Part shown: piece after piece, positions 15,368 through 22,038 of the stretch
Position numbering within the stretch: the stretch's first letter is position 1
Layout: each line of letters opens with the position of its first letter
DNA from: Polaromonas sp. JS666
GTDB taxonomy: Bacteria > Pseudomonadota > Gammaproteobacteria > Burkholderiales > Burkholderiaceae_C
DNA: 64,000 bases
Assembly: GCF_000013865.1 (NCBI RefSeq)
Contig: NC_007948.1
Coordinates: 2,604,001 to 2,668,000, forward strand
Reading direction: 5' to 3'
Program-made: the position numbers and the translations under genes
The notes under the pieces: model-generated
What the model saw: only the letters and a program-made list of their open reading frames with translations
Databases searched by the model: none
What the model was told of the DNA's origin: nothing

Positions 15368-16567
15368 CTATTTGTTCATCATGAGGGGATAGAGCGCCAG
15401 GCCGGCGAATGCGGCAACCAGCACGACAACGGGTTCGGGCAGTTTCTTGAAGCGCCAGAGAATGGCAGCGGTGCCCAAGGCAAGGGCCGCCGTCACCGCG
15501 TCGGTGATCGACCGCTGGCCCAGCACGATCACGGCGCCGGCGATCGCCCCGATGGCAGCAGCAGTTACACCATCAACGAAGGCAACGATGCCGGGGTGCT
15601 TGCCGTGCTTTTTGAAATAAGGTGCGGGGATCACGGTCAGCAGGTAGCAAGGCACGAAGGTTGCCAAAGCCGCCACCACCGCGCCCCAGAACCCGCTGGT
15701 CAGGTAACCGATAAAGCCCGTGGTGATAACGACCGGACCTGGGGTGATCATGGCCACCGCCACAGCGTCGACGAACTGGCGGTCCGTCAGCCAGGCATAT
15801 TCCTTCACGACCCCACCGTAGAGGAAGGGAACGATGGCCAGGCCGCTGCCGAAGACAAACGACCCTGCATAGGCGAAGAATTTGGCGATTTGCCCGAGCT
15901 TGTGCCAGTCGACGCTATCGCTGGCCAGGGAGCCAGCCAAAGGAACGGCCGCGAAGGCAATTCCATTCAGGCGCCCGCCAGCGCCCTTGAGCGGGCCGCG
16001 CGCGGCCCAGACCAGCACGCCGGCACCCAGGAACACCCAAATCACCTCGGAGTGCGTGATGATGGTGATGGCTGCGCTGACGAGATAGATAACCCAGAGC
16101 AATTTGTCCTTGCCAACGCTTTTGGTGGTGAGCTTGTACGAGCTCAGGGCGATGATGCCAATCACCGAGGCGCCGACCCCATAGAACACCGCCTGCATCC
16201 AGCCGATGCCGCCGTAAGCGGTGTAGGCCGCACCCAGCGCCACCACCATGAGGAAGGACGGCAGGACAAAAGCCAGGCCCACCAGCGTGGCGCCGACAAG
16301 GCTGTAATGCACGTAGCCCAGGTAGATGGCCAGCTGCGCCGCCAAAGGGCCAGGCATCAGCTGGGCCAGCGCGACGCCTTCCTTGTACTCCGCTTCGGAG
16401 ATCCAGTGGCGCTGTTCGACCAGGTCGCGGTACATGTAGCCAATCAAGGCGACGGGCCCACCAAAGCCTATGGTTCCCAGGCGCAGCATGTAGGCCACCA
16501 TTTGCCACAGGGTGTAGCCGGGCGCGGCAGTAGCTGCCACGTCAGGGGTTTCGAGAGCTGGGTTCAT
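15368..16567 (-). CDS. chrA: Chromate transporter ChrA (long form)
   Basis: A 399-residue membrane protein with two homologous CHR halves of about six helices each. Motifs include GTIGFGGPVALIGYMYRDLV and LAQLMPGPLAAQLAIYLGY in the first half and SFVFGSGLAIVPFLYGGVV with AVAMITPGPVVITTGFIGY in the second. ChrA exports chromate, lowering cytoplasmic Cr(VI). I chose the ATG at 16567 with GGAGGG upstream; an open frame to 16762 has no leader or start context. No chrB regulator is visible nearby, so control is unclear. Confidence 0.92.
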   Translation of the reverse strand: MNPALETPDVAATAAPGYTLWQMVAYMLRLGTIGFGGPVALIGYMYRDLVEQRHWISEAEYKEGVALAQLMPGPLAAQLAIYLGYVHYSLVGATLVGLAFVLPSFLMVVALGAAYTAYGGIGWMQAVFYGVGASVIGIIALSSYKLTTKSVGKDKLLWVIYLVSAAITIITHSEVIWVFLGAGVLVWAARGPLKGAGGRLNGIAFAAVPLAGSLASDSVDWHKLGQIAKFFAYAGSFVFGSGLAIVPFLYGGVVKEYAWLTDRQFVDAVAVAMITPGPVVITTGFIGYLTSGFWGAVVAALATFVPCYLLTVIPAPYFKKHGKHPGIVAFVDGVTAAAIGAIAGAVIVLGQRSITDAVTAALALGTAAILWRFKKLPEPVVVLVAAFAGLALYPLMMNK

Positions 16568-16858
16568 GGCCGAGCCCTCCGTGGAGAGCGGGCGTGCGAG
16601 CCCGCAAGCGCAGAGATACGCTTGTGCGCCAGATGCGCTGTGCAAAAAAGAAGGAAAAAGCAAAAGACCAAGTGAGGCTCCTAATTGGGCGTGGTAACCC
16701 ATCATCAGGAGCAGTACTTGGGGCACCGGACGGCACCCTTGGCAGACGGGGAGACCGCTCAAGTCCCCGTTGGTTGATATCTTACGTCATTTCAGATTCA
16801 AAGGAAGCAGAAATTTCATCCCCAGAGCGCTAACCCCGCAGCGTGATGAGCCGTTGAG
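16568..16858. other. Non-coding stretch upstream of chrA
   Basis: About 290 bp without a convincing gene. It must hold the promoter of the chrA operon. No clear palindromic operator was found. AT content is higher than in the surrounding cargo. Confidence 0.4.
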
Positions 16859-17233
16859 CTAACGAGCTTGCGTCAGGTTTTTCATTTCAGGGAAAAGCGT
16901 GCCGTCCTGCTTGACCCAAAAATGGCAGTTGTAGGAAGCGCGGCAGTATTTGACCGACACCTCGTTTTGCACGATGTTCACCGAGAAGTTTTTGCCTGCC
17001 AGATAAATATGGGGATCGCGCGTGATAAAGGCATATTCCCAGCCTTCCGGGTTTGCAGCGAGCCAGCGCCTCACGGCCTGAACAGAGGGGGCGGTGTTTT
17101 CGAATTCCCGTTCTTGAATAGAGCGCTTTCCCTCGTAGACAGACAAGTGGACTTTTTCATTCACGGGTGGCGTGAAATCCAGGCGGCAGCCCGCAACAAG
17201 CACTGGCAAGAGAAGAATCAGAAAGCGGTTCAT
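16859..17233 (-). CDS. Small putative lipoprotein
   Basis: A 124-residue protein beginning MNRFLILLLPVLVAGC, a lipoprotein signal peptide with lipobox LVAGC. The mature part includes YCRASYNCHFWV with two cysteines. The ATG at 17233 is preferred over an open frame to 17320, because only it gives the leader. Not recognised as a known family. It may be a periplasmic sensor or binding protein linked to the adjacent metal genes. Confidence 0.65.
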   Translation of the reverse strand: MNRFLILLLPVLVAGCRLDFTPPVNEKVHLSVYEGKRSIQEREFENTAPSVQAVRRWLAANPEGWEYAFITRDPHIYLAGKNFSVNIVQNEVSVKYCRASYNCHFWVKQDGTLFPEMKNLTQAR

Positions 17234-17426
17234 ATGCTCGGCATTCAATCCACGTCTCCTGCAAAAATAAAGCCGACGTATCTTGCGATGTCGGCCTGTA
17301 ACTGTCCTGAGACAGCCCACTGAGGGAGGGAAAAAAGTGGGAAGACCTTGCGGCCGTGGCGGAGTTTACTGCTGAATATGCTTTACGTCCAAAAAAACTA
17401 AAGCGCAATGCCACTAGAATTGCGCG

Positions 17427-17777
17427 ATGGCCCGCAAGGTGTTGTCTTTCCTGCTAATTCTGTCGCTGTTCTGGCAGTCGGCCGCTATCGCCGGCGTCTA
17501 CGCACTGACGGAGATCGAGGAAACAGGCCATGTGGTCTTGCATTGGCAGGACTCGGAGCACCATCACCATGATGACGGCGCTCTGCATGCCGACGACTCG
17601 GGCGGCACCGTCCAGCACATGCATGCGGACAGCGCGAGCAACTCCCCGGGCTTGCTGACCGCGGGCTGGGACACGCTGCCGGCGCTGCATTCCGGTAGAC
17701 CGGCCATCCTGGCCGAACCACCATTTCCCTCTGCGTTCCCGCAGGGCCTTTTGCGGCCCCCGAGAACGCCCATCTGA
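17427..17777 (+). CDS. Small His-rich secreted protein (CzcI-like)
   Basis: A 116-residue protein with a signal peptide (MARKVLSFLLILSLFWQSAAI). A histidine cluster (DSEHHHHDDGALHAD) and a further VQHMHAD follow. The proline-rich tail (FPQGLLRPPR) resembles the ends of CzcI-type periplasmic proteins found with cobalt-zinc-cadmium and nickel efflux genes. Likely a periplasmic metal-binding or sensing protein; the family assignment is by pattern only. Confidence 0.65.
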   Translation: MARKVLSFLLILSLFWQSAAIAGVYALTEIEETGHVVLHWQDSEHHHHDDGALHADDSGGTVQHMHADSASNSPGLLTAGWDTLPALHSGRPAILAEPPFPSAFPQGLLRPPRTPI

Positions 17778-17816
17778 CCCACGGTGCGGCTGTGTCAGCC
17801 GTGGGCCTCGTCATGC

Positions 17817-17945
17817 TCAGTCGAGCGTGACGAGGCTGATCCCAATTTCCACCGCTCCCCAAACAACTGCGCCAATGGCGAGGGCCAAGGCTATGCGCCA
17901 CGCAAGGCTGTTGCGTCTGCGCTGGTTTGTCCAAGGTCGTGTCAT
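17817..17945 (-). CDS. Possible 42-residue single-span membrane protein
   Basis: A short open frame starting ATG at 17945, with a basic N-terminus (TNQRRRN) followed by one hydrophobic helix (IALALAIGAVVWGAVEIGI). It fills the gap between the His-rich gene and the HupE/UreJ-like gene. Composition is that of a real small membrane protein, but there is no clear ribosome binding site, and it could be chance. Confidence 0.35.
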   Translation of the reverse strand: MTRPWTNQRRRNSLAWRIALALAIGAVVWGAVEIGISLVTLD

Positions 17946-18001
17946 GGCTGTCTGCGGAGCGGGCATCCAACTCCCTGTTAATCGAAAGTTGAAATGATTC
18001 C

Positions 18002-18793
18002 ATGCAAATAATAAAAACCCATGTCCTGCGCGTATTGATGGCGCTGGCGCTCTGCGCGCCACTGCTGGCGGCCGCTCACGGCATTTCCCTGGCCGACCAG
18101 GAGCGCATGCTCAGCGGCGGCTACGGGCTGTATGTCGTGCTCGGCGCCACCCATATGCTCACGGGTTATGACCACCTGCTGTTTCTCTTCGGCGTGGTGT
18201 TCTTCCTCACGGGCTTTCGGGATATCGCCAAGTTTGTGACCGCATTCACGCTCGGTCACTGCATCACCTTGATCGTCGCCACCTACCTCAAGATCACCTG
18301 GAATTTCTACCTGGTGGACGCGATCATCGCGCTCAGCGTGATCTACAAGGGCTTCGACAACAACGGCGGCTTCCAGAAGCATTTCGGCATGAAATCGCCC
18401 AATCTGCTGGCTGCGGTTTTCGCCTTCGGCTTGCTGCACGGCTTCGGGCTGTCCACCCGCCTGCAGCAGCTGCCGCTGGGTGACGACAAACTGGCCATGC
18501 TGGGCCGCATCCTGAGCTTCAACGTCGGCGTCGAGGCCGGACAGATCCTGGCGCTCTGCGCCATGGTCGGGCTGTTGGCGCTATGGCGCCGGCGGCAGTC
18601 CTTCCAGCGTTTCGCGTTCGCGGCCAATGCCGGCTTGATCTATGCCGGTGGCCTGCTGCTGCTCATGCAGCTGCATGGCTACCTGCACGACTCGGACCCG
18701 AACAGCTTCAGGTTCCCGGCGGACGAGCACCGCCATATTCACCAGGACCTGGATATCGAGAAAAGCGCGGACCCCAGCCGCGACGACCTCTAA
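18002..18793 (+). CDS. HupE/UreJ-like membrane protein
   Basis: A 263-residue protein with a signal-like first helix ending LLAAAHG. About six membrane segments follow, with conserved THMLTGYDHLLFLFGVVFFL, FTLGHCITLIVA and FGLLHGFGLSTRL. These His/Asp-containing helices are the mark of the second HupE/UreJ family, linked to nickel or cobalt permeation in hydrogenase and urease loci. The C-terminus is again histidine-containing (DEHRHIHQD). A metal channel or transporter role fits the surrounding nickel genes, but direction is not known. Confidence 0.82.
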   Translation: MQIIKTHVLRVLMALALCAPLLAAAHGISLADQERMLSGGYGLYVVLGATHMLTGYDHLLFLFGVVFFLTGFRDIAKFVTAFTLGHCITLIVATYLKITWNFYLVDAIIALSVIYKGFDNNGGFQKHFGMKSPNLLAAVFAFGLLHGFGLSTRLQQLPLGDDKLAMLGRILSFNVGVEAGQILALCAMVGLLALWRRRQSFQRFAFAANAGLIYAGGLLLLMQLHGYLHDSDPNSFRFPADEHRHIHQDLDIEKSADPSRDDL

Positions 18794-18830
18794 CCCTCTC
18801 GTTTTATTTCACTCAACTCAAGGAAATCTC

Positions 18831-19181
18831 ATGAAAAACCTCCTCATCGCTCTCGCATCCGTCGCCGCTGTTGGCCTGTCAACTCCGGTACTGGCCTCCG
18901 AAGGCGGCGGCTGCCACTTCCACGGCAACACCCCGGCCAAAGAGGCCACCGTGGTGGGCTGCGCGGTGCAGCGCAAGGACACGCTGGCGACCAGCGGCAA
19001 AATCGATCCTTCATGGAAAGCCCTGAAGCATGACAAGGTCGAGCAGGTCGACGGCAAAAAGGGCAAGGAGTGGAAAGTGACCTTCAAGGACCCGGCAGTC
19101 AAGGACAAAGCCAAGGAGACCCTGTACGTGTTTTTCACCTTGCCGGGTAACTTCATTGCGGCTAATTTCACCGGTCAGTAA
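18831..19181 (+). CDS. Small secreted protein following the HupE/UreJ-like gene (DUF6488-like)
   Basis: A 116-residue protein with a signal peptide (MKNLLIALASVAAVGLS, cleavage near VLASEG) and AAGGAAA before the ATG. The mature part is Lys-rich with two cysteines (GGGCHFHG, VVGCAVQRKD) and a short His pair near its N-terminus. It is 37 bp downstream of the HupE/UreJ-like gene and probably cotranscribed. I associate it tentatively with DUF6488. A periplasmic metal-binding partner of the membrane protein is plausible. Confidence 0.72.
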   Translation: MKNLLIALASVAAVGLSTPVLASEGGGCHFHGNTPAKEATVVGCAVQRKDTLATSGKIDPSWKALKHDKVEQVDGKKGKEWKVTFKDPAVKDKAKETLYVFFTLPGNFIAANFTGQ

Positions 19182-19322
19182 CGCGAGCAATTTTCAGCAC
19201 TCACTTGAGGGTGTTGTAGTCCCCTAAACTCGCAAGCAGGTGGTGCCGCAGGTGCGCACCATCTGCCCACCTCAATCGATGGTTCTGAACCAGAACGCAG
19301 GATATCTTGCAAGGAGAATTCG

Positions 19323-19637
19323 ATGCAACTCAAAGCCATTGAAACCGTAAGCGTGGTGCAACAAATCAGATGTGACCGGTGCGGCAAAGAAGTTGAGCGT
19401 GGCGAAGCTGGCTTCGGGGACATGATCTCGATCGGCTTCGACGCGGGATATGACTCGATTTTTGGCGATGGAAATCGGGTCGAGGTCGATGTATGCGAAC
19501 CCTGTCTGCGCGACACTCTGGGCGCCTGGCTTCGGGTTGAGGCGCCGGCCGACACGTCATTGGCAAAAAAGTTTGCGGCGTTCAAGCCCGAGATTCATGG
19601 AGGAGAGTTTCCCTCACCTGAATCCCCAGGGTCTTGA
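19323..19637 (+). CDS. Small zinc-ribbon-like protein
   Basis: A 104-residue protein with two CxxC pairs (CDRCGKEV and CEPCLRDT) about 44 residues apart, suggesting one zinc ribbon. It is acidic, without a leader, and has AAGGAG just before the ATG. It lies at the right edge of the cargo, 130 bp before the toxin-antitoxin pair, so it could belong to either. Not recognised as a named family. Confidence 0.6.
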   Translation: MQLKAIETVSVVQQIRCDRCGKEVERGEAGFGDMISIGFDAGYDSIFGDGNRVEVDVCEPCLRDTLGAWLRVEAPADTSLAKKFAAFKPEIHGGEFPSPESPGS

Positions 19638-19769
19638 GGCCGCCGCTCTGGCTTCCAGTCGCAAGGGGCCTTCACGCGCATGCCGGCGCGTCCCCGCAGA
19701 AAATCCGCCGTCGCCATTTGGCCTTCAGAGAATTGACGGCGATATGTCTAAACGGGCATAATTGAGGTG

Positions 19770-20153
19770 ATGTTGAAGCAAGCGCGCAAACCCATCAAAT
19801 GGGTCGGTTCCACCAAGCGCGATCTGGATGCGATGCCGGAGGATGTCAAAGATGTCTTCGGTCATGCCATCGACCTGGCACAAGCCGGCGGCAAGCACCA
19901 GGATGCCAAGGTGATGACCGGCTTCGGCTCGGCCGGCGTGCTGGAGGTGGTCGAGGATCATCAGGGTGACACTTTTCGGGCCGTTTACACCGTCAAGTTC
20001 GCCGGGTGGGTTTATGTCCTGCACTGCTTCCAGAAGAAGTCCAAAAGCGGCATCGCCACGCCGAAGCCGGACATGGACGTGATCAATATCCGCCTGAAAG
20101 CCGCGAAGCAGGATTTCGAAGCATGGCAGGCACAGCAAGGAGCACGCAAATGA
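19770..20153 (+). CDS. Gp49/HigB-family toxin of a type II toxin-antitoxin pair
   Basis: A 127-residue protein of the phage-derived Gp49-like (RelE/HigB) family, shown by FRAVYTVKFAGWVYVLHCFQ and KKSKSGIATPKPDMDVI. These toxins cleave mRNA at the ribosome. The start is uncertain: GTG 19767, ATG 19770 or TTG 19773 follow a GAGG. The antitoxin ATG overlaps the stop codon. Gp49-HTH pairs are known to sit inside the transposition modules of Tn3-family elements, as here, where they can select against loss of the element. Confidence 0.85.
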   Translation: MLKQARKPIKWVGSTKRDLDAMPEDVKDVFGHAIDLAQAGGKHQDAKVMTGFGSAGVLEVVEDHQGDTFRAVYTVKFAGWVYVLHCFQKKSKSGIATPKPDMDVINIRLKAAKQDFEAWQAQQGARK

Positions 20154-20479
20154 ATGGGCACAACGAAATCACGATCGAAGAAGGCGGCGCCAATGTCTAT
20201 GCCGACCTGGGTTATACCGACGCTGCGGAAATGCAGCGAAAATCCCAGCTCGCCGGCGAGATCGCCCGCGCGATCAAGGCGCGTCGCCTGACGCAAGAAG
20301 ATGCGGCGACGCTGCTGGGCATTGATCAATCCAAGGTCTCGCGCATCACGCGCGGCCAATTCCGCGGCGTCAGCGAAGCCAAGCTACTGGAGCTGGTGGC
20401 CAGGCTGGGGCACGATGTAAAGATCGTGGTCGGCCCGGTGCGGCGGCGCGCCGGCAAGATCGAGCTGCAGTTTGCCTGA
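20150..20479 (+). CDS. XRE/HTH_37-family antitoxin
   Basis: A 109-residue helix-turn-helix protein. The HTH is RRLTQEDAATLLGIDQSKVS followed by RITRGQFRGVSEAKLLELV. It is the partner of the Gp49-like toxin encoded just upstream (4-bp overlap) and should neutralise it and repress the operon. Toxin-first order is usual for HigBA-type pairs. Confidence 0.87.
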   Translation: MNGHNEITIEEGGANVYADLGYTDAAEMQRKSQLAGEIARAIKARRLTQEDAATLLGIDQSKVSRITRGQFRGVSEAKLLELVARLGHDVKIVVGPVRRRAGKIELQFA

Positions 20480-20545
20480 ACTCGCCCTGCAGCGCCAGGC
20501 GCAACCAAACTTGCGGCACTCTCGCCTGTCAGCTGTCGCTCGCAT

Positions 20546-21892
20546 ATGGACCAGCGGGCGCCTGACGACAGTGACATGACGCGTCTTGCCCAATACATCG
20601 AGGCCTCCGAGCGCGACAACACGCGTCGGAGCTACGCTTCTGCCATACGCCATTTTGAAATAGAGTGGAAAGGCCTGCTGCCTTCTACCGCCGATGCCAT
20701 CGCCCGCTACCTGGCCGACCACGCGCCCACCTTGGCCATCAACACACTGCGCCAGCGCCTGGCGGCGCTGTCCCGCTGGCATAGCGACCAAGGTTTTCCT
20801 GATCCCACCAAGTCACCCCTGGTGCGCCAGGTCCTCAAAGGCATTCGCTCGATTCACGCTGTGCCAGAAAAGCGCGCACGCCCCCTGGAACTGGCGGTAC
20901 TCCAGCAGATCGATCAGTGGCTCGATGCCGCCATTAGCAACGCTCAGCGGATCGGCGACCGGCCGGCTTTGCTGCGCCACACGCGCGACCGCAGCCTGAT
21001 GCTGCTGGGATTTTGGCGCGGCTTTCGCTCCGACGAACTGGTCAACCTGCACGTTGAAAACACCGAAGTCACCCCCGGCCAGGGCATGGCCTGCTACCTG
21101 GGCCGCAGCAAAGGCGACAGGCAGCTGCAGGGCCGAACCTTCCAATGCCCGGCTTTGTCCCGCCTGTGCGCTGTGGACGCCTTTAGTGCCTGGGTCAGCC
21201 TGGCCGGTTTGACCGAGGGTCCGGTGTTCCGCAAGATCGACCGCTGGGGGAATGTGGCCGACGAAAGTCTGCATGCCAACAGCCTGATCCCCTTGCTGCG
21301 CAGCCTGTTCGCCGAGGCCGGCGTCGAGGCACCCGAGGAATACAGCAGCCATTCCATGCGCCGCGGCTTTGCCGGCTGGGCCCGCGCCAGCGGCTGGGAT
21401 ATCAAGGAGCTGATGGAATACGTCGGCTGGAAGGACGTCAAATCGGCCATGCGCTACCTGGATGCGTCGGATTCCAGTCTGCAAGCCCGCTTCGAGCAGG
21501 GATTGCCTGCTCTGGCGCCGGCAGTTCCGCAGCCACCACCACCTTTGCTGTTGCTGACCGAACAGGCCGAAGTTCCCCGCCCGCTGGCCGAGGGAGCGAC
21601 GCCCGTGGCGGTCCTGCGCGTCACGATGGTGCTGGCCCGCTTCAGCAAGCAGTCACGCGGCCTGGCCCGCGGCCACCGGCTGATCGAGCAGACCTGCTTC
21701 GAGCGTTTTGCCATGCAACGCCTGAACACCGAGGGCACGCTCTACGAGCTGGCGATTCCCTACCTGTCCCGCGACTTGCTGGACGAGGTGATCGCCACGC
21801 TGCTGGATGACATGTACCGCATCGCCGAGGACAACCAGTGCCTGCTGGAAACCTCGTTTCACGAGCCCGCCACTGATTCACACTGGGATTGA
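20546..21892 (+). CDS. tnpS: Tyrosine recombinase of the transposon (TnpS-like)
   Basis: A 448-residue integrase-family recombinase. The N-terminal SAM-like core-binding domain spans about residues 10-110. Catalytic residues are R in FWRGFRSDEL (about 159), K in GRSKGDRQ, HSMRR (about 269-272), W in VGWKD and Y in MRYLDA (about 303). A further 140-residue tail is longer than in most relatives. It lies 66 bp after the antitoxin and 146 bp before tnpA, same strand, so it most likely resolves cointegrates. Known TnpS genes sit divergently next to tnpT; here tnpT and the candidate core site are at the other end. Confidence 0.85.
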   Translation: MDQRAPDDSDMTRLAQYIEASERDNTRRSYASAIRHFEIEWKGLLPSTADAIARYLADHAPTLAINTLRQRLAALSRWHSDQGFPDPTKSPLVRQVLKGIRSIHAVPEKRARPLELAVLQQIDQWLDAAISNAQRIGDRPALLRHTRDRSLMLLGFWRGFRSDELVNLHVENTEVTPGQGMACYLGRSKGDRQLQGRTFQCPALSRLCAVDAFSAWVSLAGLTEGPVFRKIDRWGNVADESLHANSLIPLLRSLFAEAGVEAPEEYSSHSMRRGFAGWARASGWDIKELMEYVGWKDVKSAMRYLDASDSSLQARFEQGLPALAPAVPQPPPPLLLLTEQAEVPRPLAEGATPVAVLRVTMVLARFSKQSRGLARGHRLIEQTCFERFAMQRLNTEGTLYELAIPYLSRDLLDEVIATLLDDMYRIAEDNQCLLETSFHEPATDSHWD

Positions 21893-22038
21893 GGCCATGG
21901 GCAGCCAGGTGGGGTTGCATGAGCCGGCCTATCCCTGCTTGAAGCCCGATCCCAGAGTGCCCGGCCGCCTCGCCCGAAACTCCAGTAGAGTTCGAATCTG
22001 GTTCGCACCGTCCAAGCCCAATCGAGCGACTGCCCACT

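Noticed and set aside
15596..16675. 359-codon plus-strand frame
   Set aside because: Antisense to chrA, whose membrane motifs are unmistakable.
15368..16762. Longer ChrA start at 16762
   Set aside because: The extra 65 residues are not membrane- or ChrA-like; the ATG at 16567 has a ribosome binding site and the normal family length.
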